A DNA stretch of 64,000 bases from Rhizobium anhuiense (GTDB lineage Bacteria > Pseudomonadota > Alphaproteobacteria > Rhizobiales > Rhizobiaceae), in NCBI RefSeq assembly GCF_003985145.1, contig NZ_ML133542.1, positions 1-64,000 on the forward strand, read 5' to 3'. The first letter of the stretch is position 1, and every line of letters starts with the position of its first letter. The position numbers and the translations under genes are program-made. Under the pieces are notes generated by a model. The model was not told the DNA's origin, did not search any database, and saw only the letters and a list, made by a program, of their open reading frames with translations. Below, one piece after another: positions 17,687-27,013 of this stretch.

Positions 17687-18576
17687 CCACTGAAAACGGC
17701 CGCGCTCCCGTACACCGCAATGCCTATGCCGCCCCGCTGTCGCGCGCGTTGACCTACGTTTTGCTGATCGCAATCGCGATCGTGGTGCTGATCCCGCTCT
17801 ACGTGATGATCGTGACGGCCTTCAAGTCGATGGAGGAGATCCGGACGGGTACGCTGCTGTCCCTGCCCCATGCGCTGACCTTCGAATATTGGTCCAAGGC
17901 CTGGAATTCTGCCTGTACGGGACTGCGTTGCGAGGGTCTCAAAGTCGGCTTCGTGAATTCCGTGCTGATCACCATTCCGAGCGTCGCCCTTGCCATCGCA
18001 GCCGGCGCGGTCACCGGTTATGCGCTGAGCTTCTGGCGGGTGCGCTTTGCCAACGTGCTTTTCACCGTGCTGCTGATCGGCGGCTTCTTTCCCTATCAGG
18101 TGCTGATCTATCCGCTCGTGCGCATCACTTCCACCATCGGCCTGTTCAATTCACTGGCCGGCGTGATCGCGGTGCATGTCGTATTCGCTCTGCCCGTCGT
18201 GACGCTGCTGTTCCGCAATTATTTCGCAACGATCCCGATCGATCTCTTTAAGGCCGCTCGTGTCGACGGTGCCGGCTACTGGCGCTTCTTCTTCTCCATC
18301 CTGTTGCCGATGTCGGTTCCGATGATCGCCGTCGCCGGCATCCTGCAGGTCACCTTCATCTGGAACGACTACATCGTCGGCCTCGTCTTCGGCGGCATCA
18401 ACTATGCGCCGATGACCGTCCAGCTCAACAATATCGTGCACTCCACCTATGGCGAGCGGGAATACAATGTGGAGATGGCGGCAACGCTGCTCACCTCGAT
18501 CATCCCGCTTCTCGTTTACTTCACCTCGGGCCGTTGGTTTGTCCGCGGCGTGGCCTCCGGTGCCGTGAAAGGCTAA
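17683..18576 (+). CDS. Sugar ABC transporter permease (MalG type)
   Basis: 297 residues starting inside the stop of the previous gene (ATGA at 17683). The frame is open further upstream but that part is antisense-free shadow of the first permease. It has six hydrophobic helices and an EAA loop, LFKAARVDGAGYWRFFFSIL. Near residue 70 is the insertion CTGLRCEGLKVGFVNS, common in rhizobial glucoside-type MalG proteins. It forms the membrane channel with the preceding permease. Confidence 0.92.
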   Translation: MTTENGRAPVHRNAYAAPLSRALTYVLLIAIAIVVLIPLYVMIVTAFKSMEEIRTGTLLSLPHALTFEYWSKAWNSACTGLRCEGLKVGFVNSVLITIPSVALAIAAGAVTGYALSFWRVRFANVLFTVLLIGGFFPYQVLIYPLVRITSTIGLFNSLAGVIAVHVVFALPVVTLLFRNYFATIPIDLFKAARVDGAGYWRFFFSILLPMSVPMIAVAGILQVTFIWNDYIVGLVFGGINYAPMTVQLNNIVHSTYGEREYNVEMAATLLTSIIPLLVYFTSGRWFVRGVASGAVKG

Positions 18577-18578
18577 TC

Positions 18579-19646
18579 ATGACAGGCGTTCAACTGCGAA
18601 ATCTCGGCATCCGCTACGGGCAGGTCGAGGTCCTCAAAGGCATAGATCTCGACATTCCGCCGTCGGAATTCATCGTCCTGCTCGGGCCTTCCGGCTGCGG
18701 CAAGTCCACGCTTCTGAATGCGATCGCCGGGCTCCAGGACGTTGCCGAAGGGCAGATCCTGATCGGCAGTCACGACATGACCAATGTCGAGCCGAAGAAC
18801 CGCGGGATCGCGATGGTTTTCCAGTCTTACGCGCTCTATCCTCGGATGAGCGTGCGGGGAAATCTGAGTTTCGGCCTGAAAGTCGCCGGGACCGCCAAGC
18901 CGGAAATCGAAAAGCGCGTCGCCAATGCGGCAAGGATGCTGCAGATCGAACCCTTGCTGGACCGCAAACCGTCGGAACTTTCCGGCGGCCAGCGGCAGCG
19001 CGTGGCGATCGGCCGCGCCGTCGTGCGCGACGCGGGCGTGTTTCTCTTCGACGAACCGCTCTCCAACCTCGACGCCCAATTGCGCTCAGACCTACGCGTC
19101 GAGATCAAGCGTCTTCATCAGCGGCTCAAGTCGACGATGATCTATGTGACCCACGACCAGATCGAGGCGATGACGCTTGCCGACCGCATCGTCGTCATGA
19201 AGGACCGGATCATCCAGCAGCAGGGCACGCCAGACGAGATCTACAACAAGCCGGCGAACACCTTCGTCGCCCGTTTCGTCGGCTCGCCCGCCATGAATTT
19301 CCTCGACGCCGCCGTTGAAGGCGGCGATGTGATCATCGACGGCAAGGCGGTGCGCATCACGTCCGCGCTGCAAGCGCCGCTGGCCAACGGCCGAAAGGTG
19401 ATCGTCGGCATCCGCCCCGAAGACGTCGTGCTCCATGCAGAAGAGGCCGCATCGGGCGTGGCGGTCGAGGTCGACGTCGTCGAGCCGATGGGAGCCGAAA
19501 AGCTCGTCTGGTGCAAACGCGGCAGCATTGGCATCTGCGCCAAGACATCAGCCTCCGTCAGCATAAAACCCGGCGACAAGGCGTGGCTCGGCCTGTCCGA
19601 GGATCGCCTTCACATATTTGACGCAGACAGCGGAAAGCGGGTTTGA
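18579..19646 (+). CDS. Sugar ABC transporter ATP-binding protein (MalK/UgpC type)
   Basis: 355 residues from the ATG 3 nt after the permease stop. Walker A GPSGCGKST (36-44), signature LSGGQRQRVAIGRA, Walker B FLFDEPLSNLD and switch VTHDQIEAM are complete, so it should hydrolyse ATP. The C-terminal 120 residues form the TOBE/OB extension of MalK proteins (VGIRPEDV). It powers uptake through the two permeases. Its stop overlaps the start of the GH3 gene by one base (TGATG). Confidence 0.93.
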   Translation: MTGVQLRNLGIRYGQVEVLKGIDLDIPPSEFIVLLGPSGCGKSTLLNAIAGLQDVAEGQILIGSHDMTNVEPKNRGIAMVFQSYALYPRMSVRGNLSFGLKVAGTAKPEIEKRVANAARMLQIEPLLDRKPSELSGGQRQRVAIGRAVVRDAGVFLFDEPLSNLDAQLRSDLRVEIKRLHQRLKSTMIYVTHDQIEAMTLADRIVVMKDRIIQQQGTPDEIYNKPANTFVARFVGSPAMNFLDAAVEGGDVIIDGKAVRITSALQAPLANGRKVIVGIRPEDVVLHAEEAASGVAVEVDVVEPMGAEKLVWCKRGSIGICAKTSASVSIKPGDKAWLGLSEDRLHIFDADSGKRV

Positions 19647-21331
19647 TGACCGAGACCATCCTTGAAAAGCTTGCAGGACATCCCTTCCATCTCGATGACA
19701 CGGCTCTTGCGTGGGTGAGATCCACTTTCGACAGCCTGTCGCTGGACCAAAAGCTCGGGCAGATCATGCTGCCTCTTTGCCGCGACCTCTCGCCGGAAAA
19801 TCTCTCGGCCCCGCTGCAGCGCCATGTCGGCGGCATTCATCGCATGCCCTCCCGTTCCGAGCAGGAATTGCGCGACAGCGCGCAATTCCTTCAGTCGCAG
19901 ACGGCGATACCGCTCCTGATGAGCTGCGACATCGAGTTCTCGGAGAAGAGCAGCGTTGCGGCCGGAACGCCCTACCTCAACCAGATGGCCATCGCTGCGA
20001 CGGGAGACGCCGAGCATGCGCGGCGCATGGGTGTCGTTGCGGCGCGCGAGGGCGGTTTTCTCGGCTTCAATATCTCCTGGACGCCGGTTGCCGATCTTGC
20101 GGTCAATTTCCGTTCGAACGTGGTCAACACCCGGTCATTCGGCGCGGATGTCTCGACAGTCATGGCAATGACGACGGCCTATCAGCAAGGCGCCCGCTCG
20201 GCGGGTTTCGCAAGCTCGATCAAGCATTGGCCGGGTGACGGCATCGACGACAGGGACCAGCATTTCGCCACCACCCACAATACGATGCCGATGGAAGAGT
20301 GGCGCCGGACGTTTGGCAAAATCTATGCCGACGCCTTTGCGAAGGGGGTGCAGGTCGTCATGGCAGGCCACATCACCCTTCCCGCCTACACGGCCGAGCT
20401 GGGATCGTCGGCCCTGAGCCCCGCCCATATGCCTGCGTCGCTCAACTTCGACCTCACCACCACCCTTCTCAGAGAAGAGCTGGGCTTCAATGGCCTGGTC
20501 GTTTCCGATGCCTCCGGCATGGTCGGCTTCAATGCGCGCGGCGCGCGGCGGGAACTCGTGCCGCTCTGCATCGCCTCGGGCTGCGATATCCTGCTGTTCC
20601 CGGCTGATCTCGACAAGGATCTCGGCTATATCAGGGAAGGCCTTCAGAACGGTCTTCTCAAGCAGGAGCGTGTCGATGAAGCGGTCTTGCGTGTGCTTGC
20701 GCTCAAAGCATCGATGAAGCTCCACGAGACCGGCGGCCATCCCCCGGAGGCGGAAGATCGCCCGCGGCTGCTCGGCGGCGCCGAGCATGCCGCATGGTCG
20801 AAATCGGCCGCGGAGGCCGGGATCACGCTGGTCAAGGACCAGCAGGCTCTGCTGCCGCTTGATCCGAGCCGGCACAAACGTATCCTGCTGGCGCAACTGG
20901 AAAGCCGGATGAGCCCTTCCGGCCCACTGCCGCAACTGCGCGTGGCCGATATGCTGCGCGAACGGGGTTTTGACGTCACGCTCTATCGCCGGGGCGATGC
21001 TATCGATCCGGCCGCCCACGATATCGGCATGTATCTGATGGCCGAGGAAGGTGTGTCCGCCAAGGAAAACCTGGGGCCGCGCTGGGAGGACCTGCACGGC
21101 TTGTTCCCGCTTTCGATGCAAAGACTGTGGGACTATCTTCCCACAGTCTACATCTCGCTCGGCACGCCGTTCCTGCTGTATCACATGCCGGAATGCAGAA
21201 CCTTCGTGAACGGCTATGCCGCCGTGCCGCCGGTGCAGCAGGCGCTGGTGAAGGCTCTAATCGGTGAAATTCCGTTCGCAGGACAAAGCCCCGTCGATGC
21301 AGCTTGCGGTCTGCAGGAGGCTTCCCTTTAA
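19646..21331 (+). CDS. Glycoside hydrolase family 3, NagZ-like
   Basis: 561 residues with no signal peptide, so cytoplasmic. The GH3 barrel holds KHWPGDG at 193-199 followed by D204 and H206, fitting the KHxPGxG....D-x-H signature of beta-N-acetylglucosaminidases with a His-Asp acid/base dyad. The nucleophile is D288 in VVSDASGM. A second alpha/beta domain (about 390-555) follows, longer than single-domain NagZ. Coupled to the importer genes, it probably splits an imported amino-sugar disaccharide or glycoside. Beta-glucosidase activity remains possible. Confidence 0.85.
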   Translation: MTETILEKLAGHPFHLDDTALAWVRSTFDSLSLDQKLGQIMLPLCRDLSPENLSAPLQRHVGGIHRMPSRSEQELRDSAQFLQSQTAIPLLMSCDIEFSEKSSVAAGTPYLNQMAIAATGDAEHARRMGVVAAREGGFLGFNISWTPVADLAVNFRSNVVNTRSFGADVSTVMAMTTAYQQGARSAGFASSIKHWPGDGIDDRDQHFATTHNTMPMEEWRRTFGKIYADAFAKGVQVVMAGHITLPAYTAELGSSALSPAHMPASLNFDLTTTLLREELGFNGLVVSDASGMVGFNARGARRELVPLCIASGCDILLFPADLDKDLGYIREGLQNGLLKQERVDEAVLRVLALKASMKLHETGGHPPEAEDRPRLLGGAEHAAWSKSAAEAGITLVKDQQALLPLDPSRHKRILLAQLESRMSPSGPLPQLRVADMLRERGFDVTLYRRGDAIDPAAHDIGMYLMAEEGVSAKENLGPRWEDLHGLFPLSMQRLWDYLPTVYISLGTPFLLYHMPECRTFVNGYAAVPPVQQALVKALIGEIPFAGQSPVDAACGLQEASL

Positions 21332-21356
21332 ATGAACAGGCGAATTCTTCCAGAAA

Positions 21357-21791
21357 TCAATCTGCAAGTTTTGCGATAGGCCGGAACCCGGCCTTCTCGA
21401 TGCCGGCAATGGCGCAAAGCTCGTCATTGTCTCCGAGATCGCCGGAAATTCCGACCGCGCCGATGATGTGCCCTTGTCCATTGGCGATCAAGACACCGCC
21501 CGGAGAAGGCACCATGCGCCCACCACTGACGGCCGATAGAACCGTGACGAATGTTGGGTTCTTGCCGGCGCGTTCCGTCAATTCGCGCGACCCGAATCCC
21601 ATGCCGAGCGAGCCCCAGGCTTTTCCGAAGGCGATGTCGAAACGAACGATGCCGGCCCCGTCCTCGCGTTTATACGCGACCAGATGGCCACCGGCGTCGA
21701 GGACGGCGACAGCCAGAGGCGCGAGACCACGGGTCCGTCCTTCCGCAAGGGCGGTGTCGATGATGGTTGAGGCATCGGAAAGTTTGAACAT
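21357..21791 (-). CDS. GlcG/HbpS-family protein
   Basis: 144 residues from the ATG at 21791 (GGA 7 nt upstream); the ATG at 21803 is an alternative. The heme-degrading-domain (GlcG/HbpS) fold is shown by LAVAVLDAGGHLVAYKREDG, FGKAWGSLGMG and the glycine-rich GGVLIANGQGHIIGAVGISG. Family members bind heme or small ligands, and many sit in catabolic operons without proven function. Here it is the last gene of the importer/ThDP operon on the minus strand, 18-30 bp after the permease gene. Confidence 0.85.
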   Translation of the reverse strand: MFKLSDASTIIDTALAEGRTRGLAPLAVAVLDAGGHLVAYKREDGAGIVRFDIAFGKAWGSLGMGFGSRELTERAGKNPTFVTVLSAVSGGRMVPSPGGVLIANGQGHIIGAVGISGDLGDNDELCAIAGIEKAGFRPIAKLAD

Positions 21792-21821
21792 GACAAGATC
21801 CATCTATTCAAAAGACAAAAA

Positions 21822-22589
21822 TCAGCGGCTGGCGGCCTGCCAGCGCAGGAGGCGTTTTTCCGCAACCGATAGCAACCGGCTTCCGGCGAGGCCAATTGCC
21901 CCCAGAATGACGATGCCGGCGAAAAGATCGGGGGAACGGAAACTTCGGCTGGCCGCCAGAATGCTCTGGCCGAGCCCTTCGCGGCTTGCAAGCATTTCGC
22001 CGACGACGGCCAGAATGAGTGAGATGGTCAGGCCGAGCCGCAGGCTGGCGAGGATCATCGGCATGGCGCTCGGCAGTGCCAACTTCCAGATCACCTCTGA
22101 ACGACTGAGGCCAAGCACCTGACTGACCTCATAGAGCCGCGGCTCCATGGCGGCGAAGCCGTGCATCGTGGCGAGCAGCATCGGCCAGAGAGCACCGAAG
22201 GCGATGACGACGAGGACCATGTGATCGGAGAAACCGAGAAAGGCGATTGCGATCGGAATCATGGCCGAAGCGGGAAGCGGCCGAAGCAGTTCGAGCGTCG
22301 GAGCGATGAATGCGCGAGCCTGTTTCGACACGCCGATAAGCGCGCCGAGAAAGACGCCGACGAACGAAGCAAGCAGCCAGCCGAGCAGCATGCGCTGGAT
22401 CGTCTCCAGCGTCTGCGTGAGAAGGGCGCCGCCGAAGAGCCCCTTCACCAGCGCGGCATAGGTTCGCTCCGGGCCGGGGAAGAAGATCGGCGAGACAATT
22501 TTGGCATCGGTCACCAGCTTCCACGCAAGAACGAAGAGTACCAGCGCCCCAGTGCCGAGCAAAAGCCGTCGCAGGGAAAAATGCCTCAT
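21822..22589 (-). CDS. ABC transporter permease (SsuC/TauC type)
   Basis: 255 residues with about six helices and the conserved cytoplasmic EAA-type segment RLYEVSQVLGLSRSEVIWKLALPSA around residues 150-175 (read across its key glycine LGLS). It belongs to the taurine/nitrate/sulfonate permease family. The operon encodes two such permeases, so the channel is probably a heterodimer. It overlaps the preceding permease gene by 4 bp. Confidence 0.9.
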   Translation of the reverse strand: MRHFSLRRLLLGTGALVLFVLAWKLVTDAKIVSPIFFPGPERTYAALVKGLFGGALLTQTLETIQRMLLGWLLASFVGVFLGALIGVSKQARAFIAPTLELLRPLPASAMIPIAIAFLGFSDHMVLVVIAFGALWPMLLATMHGFAAMEPRLYEVSQVLGLSRSEVIWKLALPSAMPMILASLRLGLTISLILAVVGEMLASREGLGQSILAASRSFRSPDLFAGIVILGAIGLAGSRLLSVAEKRLLRWQAASR

Positions 22590-23362
22590 CGCCCCTCTCC
22601 CTTGACGAAGGCCGGAAAGAAGGCCCGTTGCGCCGCGTTGAGAAGCAGGCTGATGAGCCAGCCGATCGCGCCGATCCAGATCAGATAGGCAAACATTTCA
22701 GCCGGCCTCAGGGCCTGCTGCGCCATCATGATACCATAGCCGAGGCCGAGCGGATTGGCCGTGATCTCCACCGTCACTGCGACCACAAGCGCATAGCCGG
22801 CGGCAAGTTTCAGCGACATGAAGAGCTGTGGCAGGATGGCCGGCAGAACGATCTTGCCGAGCCGGGCGGCAAAGCCGAGTTGAAGTACGCTGGATACCTC
22901 TATCAGGCGCGGCTCCACCTCCTTGACGGCGGCGCGTGCCAGCAGGACCGAGGGCCACAGCATGCCGAGCGCGATGATGACGATCTCCATTTCCGCCCCG
23001 AAGCCGAGCAACATCATCACGACCGGGATGAGCGCCACCACGGGGATCGGCCGCAGCAGCTCGATCGTCAGATCGAGTGCATCGTCTGCAATGCGGGAAA
23101 GGCCGAGCACGATGCCGAGAAGCGATCCTGCCCCGACACCGAGAAGGCACCCGGCGGCAGCCGCTTTCAGCGTATCCGCCGTCGCCCGCAGCAGCGAACC
23201 GTCTGCGACGACGGAGAAGAAGGCCTTGGCAATATCGAACGGGCTCGCCAGGCTGTCGCTTTCCAGCGCAGTCGCGGTCGCGGCAAGCTGCGCCAGGCCG
23301 ATGAGGGCGACCGGCAGCAGAGCCGCGCGCCAGCCAGTGCTCAGCAGGCGCTGCGCGGTCAT
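22586..23362 (-). CDS. ABC transporter permease (SsuC/TauC type)
   Basis: 258 residues, six predicted helices, with the EAA-type loop including LIEVSSVLQLGFAARLGKIVLP. The start codon overlaps the ATPase stop by 4 bp. Paralogous to the next permease (shared ELLRP-P-ALIP and W-A-segments), indicating an ancient duplication and a heterodimeric membrane domain. Confidence 0.9.
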   Translation of the reverse strand: MTAQRLLSTGWRAALLPVALIGLAQLAATATALESDSLASPFDIAKAFFSVVADGSLLRATADTLKAAAAGCLLGVGAGSLLGIVLGLSRIADDALDLTIELLRPIPVVALIPVVMMLLGFGAEMEIVIIALGMLWPSVLLARAAVKEVEPRLIEVSSVLQLGFAARLGKIVLPAILPQLFMSLKLAAGYALVVAVTVEITANPLGLGYGIMMAQQALRPAEMFAYLIWIGAIGWLISLLLNAAQRAFFPAFVKGEGR

Positions 23363-24180
23363 TGGTGATCATCCTTGATGAGATCGTAGAGCTCACGGCG
23401 CAGACGCAGAAATTCCGGATCCTCGCGGGTCAGAAGCTGGTCGCGTGGCCGCGACAGCGACACGTCGACGATCCGCCCGACGCGGCCGGGATTCGGCTGC
23501 AGGCAGACGATCCGGTCGCCAAGATAGATCGCTTCCTCGAGATCATGCGTGACGAAAACCATGGTGGCCCCGGTTGCGGCAACCAGTCCGAGAACCTCGT
23601 CCTGAAGCGCCTGCCGCGTCATGGCATCAAGGGCGCCGAAGGGCTCGTCCATCAGGAGCACCTTCGGCTCCTGCGCCAGACAGCGGGCGATCTGCAGGCG
23701 CTGCTGCATGCCCCCGGACATTTCACCCGGATATTTGTCGGCGTGAGCGCCGAGGCCGATCTTCTCGAGGAGATCTCGGATGATCCCAGGCCGGTCGGCG
23801 GGGCGGCAGCCGCGTGCTTCCAGCGCCAGCGATACGTTGCCTGCTGCCGTCCGCCAGGGCAGCAGAGCCTTTCCGTAGTCCTGAAAGACGATCGCCACGG
23901 AGCGGTTCGGTCCGCCAAGCCCCGCGCCATCGAGTTCGACGCTGCCGGAGGTCGGTTTTGCCAGACCGGCCAGCATGCGCAGCAGCGTGGTCTTGCCGCA
24001 GCCGGATGGGCCGATGACGCAGACGGTCTCACCGGCCGCGACATCGAGGCTGATGCCGCCGATGATCTGGAGCGGGCCATAGGAGAGCGTCACGTCGCGG
24101 ATGCGAATCCGCGTCTCGCCGGAGGCCGGCGCATTGCTTTCACCATGGGGTCGGCGGGTGGAAAATTGCGTCACAACCAC
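23359..24180 (-). CDS. ABC transporter ATP-binding protein (SsuB/TauB type)
   Basis: 273 residues from a GTG with GGGAG 6 nt upstream, one base after the ThDP-enzyme stop. Walker A GPSGCGKT (57-64), signature MSGGMQQRLQIARC, Walker B VLLMDEPFGALD and switch VTHDLEEA are all intact. It is the energy source for the two permeases. A roughly 25-residue polar N-terminal extension precedes the ATPase domain. Confidence 0.92.
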   Translation of the reverse strand: MVVTQFSTRRPHGESNAPASGETRIRIRDVTLSYGPLQIIGGISLDVAAGETVCVIGPSGCGKTTLLRMLAGLAKPTSGSVELDGAGLGGPNRSVAIVFQDYGKALLPWRTAAGNVSLALEARGCRPADRPGIIRDLLEKIGLGAHADKYPGEMSGGMQQRLQIARCLAQEPKVLLMDEPFGALDAMTRQALQDEVLGLVAATGATMVFVTHDLEEAIYLGDRIVCLQPNPGRVGRIVDVSLSRPRDQLLTREDPEFLRLRRELYDLIKDDHQ

Positions 24181-24181
24181 A

Positions 24182-25924
24182 TCAAACTCCCTTCACAAGA
24201 GCGGCATGCGGGCCGCCTGCCCCCTGCGGGAATCCATAGGCATTCATCTTCGCGAAGTAAGGCATGCTGGGATGCGCCTCGAAACGGACGTGGCAATCTA
24301 TCACCGCCGGGAGGCCGGAGGCGATAGCCCGCTCGAGAGCCGGCCCGATCTCTTCCACCGTTGTCACCCGCTCTCCATGGCAACCGAAACCGCGTGCGAC
24401 GTCGGCATAGTCCACACCGTCAAGATCCGTACCGAACGAGAAGTCGTAGGTCTTTCTCTGGCCCATCTTGATGACGCCCCAGGAGGCATTGTTGTGGATG
24501 ATGTTGATGATCGGCAGACCGTAGCGCCGGGCGGTGTCGAGCTCGGAAAGCGTGAAGCCGAAGGCGCCGTCGCCGCAGATGTTGAAGACCGGCCTGTCTG
24601 GATGAAGTAGCTTGAGCGCCACCGCATAGGGCGTGCCGAAGCCGAGCTGGCACATGCCGGGCTCGTGGAAACGGGTGCGTTCGATGGTTGCCGGGGTGAG
24701 ATCATTGCTCCAGAAGGAGGTGTGGCCACCGTCGTAGGCGATCAGCGCATCGGCGGGTAGAAGCTTGCCGAGCGCGGTGCCGAGACGGGCGGGATGCATG
24801 ACCGGGCCATTGTCCTCGTTCATGCGTTCGAGCTTGCCGCGATAGCTGGCGTAGATATCGCGCATGCGCGCCAGCCACCGCGACCGATCCGGTATCTGCC
24901 GGCTCCTCAGGGCATCAAGCAGATCGGCAAGCGCGCTGGCGGCATCCGCCCATATGCCGAGGGCATGGCGGGCATTCGCGCCAAGGCTCATCGGATCGAT
25001 GTTGATATTGATGAGGTCGGCACCGCCGCCTGCAAGGGCACCGGTTTCGTTCCAGAGCCAGGAGGAAAACCGGCATCCGACGGCCAGTATGACATCAGCT
25101 TCGGCAAGGGCCGAAGAAACCGCGTCGCCGCCAATGATGCCGCCATGGCCGATGAAGAACGGCGAATCCGAAGGAACCGTGCCGATGCCCATCTGCGTGG
25201 CGAGCGCCGGGGCCTTCAGAACCTCCAGAAGATTGCGGAACAGCGCGCCCCCTTCCGCGGACACGACGCCGCCGCCGGCAACCAGCACCGGGCGCTCCGC
25301 CTGCGCCAGCATGTCGGCGGCGCGGGCGATCTGGGCAGCGGAGGCTCTCGGGCCTTCGACGGTGCGATAGGCCGATGGCGGCAGCGAAAGCGCCGCGTCG
25401 TCGAAATCGAACTTGGTCGTAAATACGTCCTGCGGCACATCGAGATGAACCGGGCCGCGCCGCCCGGTCAGCGCTTGGCGGAAGGCGTCGCGGACGAGAT
25501 CGGGCAGCCGTCGCCCGTCATGCACCACCGCGCTCCATTTGGTCAGCGGCTTCAGGAGCGCATGCGTGTCGAGATCCATGAACATGCCGCGGTGGGGATA
25601 GGCGCACGCATGGTGATTGTTTGAGGTGACGAGCACGAGTGGCAAGTTGTTGTTGAAGGCGGTGCCGAGGCCGCCGACCAGATTGGACGAGCCCGGTCCC
25701 ATTTCACCGAGCGCCACGCAGATCCGTCCGCTCGCTGCGGCAATCGCCGCCCCCATCAGGGGGCCAGATGCCTCATGGCGCACACCGAGATAACGGATCG
25801 ACGGTTCGCGCGAAATTGCATGCAACAGCGGGTTCAGCTTGCCGCCGGCGACGCCGAAGACAAAGGGAACCGCTTCCCGAACAAGCAAAAGGGTTAGCGC
25901 TTCCGCGCCGGTCATCTGGGCCAT
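24182..25924 (-). CDS. ThDP-dependent enzyme, acetolactate-synthase-like
   Basis: 580 residues in the three-domain build of this family. The N-terminal domain has the cofactor-activating Glu in GVRHEASGPLM; the middle domain has RPVLVAGGGV; the C-terminal domain has the ThDP/Mg motif from GDGAFGFTL to NNASWG. Members include acetolactate synthase, glyoxylate carboligase and 2-oxoacid decarboxylases. No FAD-specific feature is certain, and no small regulatory subunit gene is near, which argues against branched-chain synthesis. Encoded between a periplasmic binding protein and its transporter, it probably acts on the imported compound, such as a 2-oxoacid. Confidence 0.82.
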   Translation of the reverse strand: MAQMTGAEALTLLLVREAVPFVFGVAGGKLNPLLHAISREPSIRYLGVRHEASGPLMGAAIAAASGRICVALGEMGPGSSNLVGGLGTAFNNNLPLVLVTSNNHHACAYPHRGMFMDLDTHALLKPLTKWSAVVHDGRRLPDLVRDAFRQALTGRRGPVHLDVPQDVFTTKFDFDDAALSLPPSAYRTVEGPRASAAQIARAADMLAQAERPVLVAGGGVVSAEGGALFRNLLEVLKAPALATQMGIGTVPSDSPFFIGHGGIIGGDAVSSALAEADVILAVGCRFSSWLWNETGALAGGGADLININIDPMSLGANARHALGIWADAASALADLLDALRSRQIPDRSRWLARMRDIYASYRGKLERMNEDNGPVMHPARLGTALGKLLPADALIAYDGGHTSFWSNDLTPATIERTRFHEPGMCQLGFGTPYAVALKLLHPDRPVFNICGDGAFGFTLSELDTARRYGLPIINIIHNNASWGVIKMGQRKTYDFSFGTDLDGVDYADVARGFGCHGERVTTVEEIGPALERAIASGLPAVIDCHVRFEAHPSMPYFAKMNAYGFPQGAGGPHAALVKGV

Positions 25925-25955
25925 GATGTCACCTGTGGATATTGACGAAGGGGGC

Positions 25956-26882
25956 TCAGGGAGCGATCAGGCCAGCGGTATCGATCTCGCCGGTCAGCAT
26001 GCCGCCTTCCCGCATCGCCTTGTCGAAATAGTCGAGCGCGGCCGTGGTCGGCACGGTCTTGCATTCCGGCAGTTCGATCTTGTTCAGAACCTCAATGGGC
26101 AGCTTGGTGTATTTCGAGACGATCTCGCGGGTTCTGGTCTGATTGGCGGCCACCAGGTCTGTCGCCTGAGCGAAGGCGGCGCGGAACGACTTGATGGTCT
26201 CGGCATTGTCCTTGGCCCAATCGCGGGTCGCCACGAAGGTCGTATAAGGCAGGCTTTCGGGAAGGTCCGCCATGAAATTGAACGCCACCTTGCCATTCGA
26301 CTGGCTGACGGCGCGACCGAGTGAAGGCTGTCCGGCGATGATTGCATCGATGGTGCCGCCCTTGAGGACGTCAGCGGTGTTCGGGATCGGCACCTCGATG
26401 AAGGTGATGTTCTTCTCCGACACGTTCTTCTGCTTGAGCCATTGGCGGAACAGGATATCCAGGGTGCCGCCGATGCTTGGCGTACCGATCTTCTTGCCCA
26501 CCAGGTCCTCCGGCTTGGCGATCTCGACACCCTCGCGCACCGCAAGACCGACATTCCTGGCCGTGCGCGCTGCGGTCACGCCGCAATTGGCAACGACCAC
26601 GAGGTCGATCCCGCTGTCGACCGCCTGCAACAGCACGGTGGGCGAAACGGCGACGATCTGGTGCGAGCCGGCGACCAGCGATGCCACCAGCGTCTGGTTG
26701 GAGCCGGTCGGCAGGAACTCGACGTTGAGGCCATTCTTTTCAAACAGGCCCTCATCCTTGGCCACGAAGGCGGCTTCCACTTCGGCGATGGGGGGCGTGC
26801 CGATGGCGATCCGGGTTTCGGCCCAGGACTGGGTCCCGCCGGCGATGACGACAGTTGCGATCAGAATTGCGCGCTTGAACAT
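25956..26882 (-). CDS. ABC substrate-binding protein (NMT1/TauA type)
   Basis: 308 residues from the ATG at 26882; GGAG lies about 8 nt upstream, better than the upstream in-frame ATG. Signal peptide residues 1-20 (ending QSWA-ET). The NMT1/SsuA fold is seen in IGTPPIAEVEAAFVAKDEG, NGLNVEFLPTGSNQTLVASL and KKIGTPSIGGTLD. It captures a small organic acid, sulfonate or similar ligand for the two SsuC-type permeases. It is the first gene of the operon, divergent from a LysR gene. Confidence 0.9.
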   Translation of the reverse strand: MFKRAILIATVVIAGGTQSWAETRIAIGTPPIAEVEAAFVAKDEGLFEKNGLNVEFLPTGSNQTLVASLVAGSHQIVAVSPTVLLQAVDSGIDLVVVANCGVTAARTARNVGLAVREGVEIAKPEDLVGKKIGTPSIGGTLDILFRQWLKQKNVSEKNITFIEVPIPNTADVLKGGTIDAIIAGQPSLGRAVSQSNGKVAFNFMADLPESLPYTTFVATRDWAKDNAETIKSFRAAFAQATDLVAANQTRTREIVSKYTKLPIEVLNKIELPECKTVPTTAALDYFDKAMREGGMLTGEIDTAGLIAP

Positions 26883-27013
26883 AAAGATCTCCTCGAACAC
26901 GGGCTCCTCAACCCATTGCGACTATTCCAAGTGCGGCGCCTTTCATCAATAGACAGAACGGCAGTTCAGCTATAACCTTAAATGCATATCGCGGCACGAA
27001 CGGAGGCGAGGCT

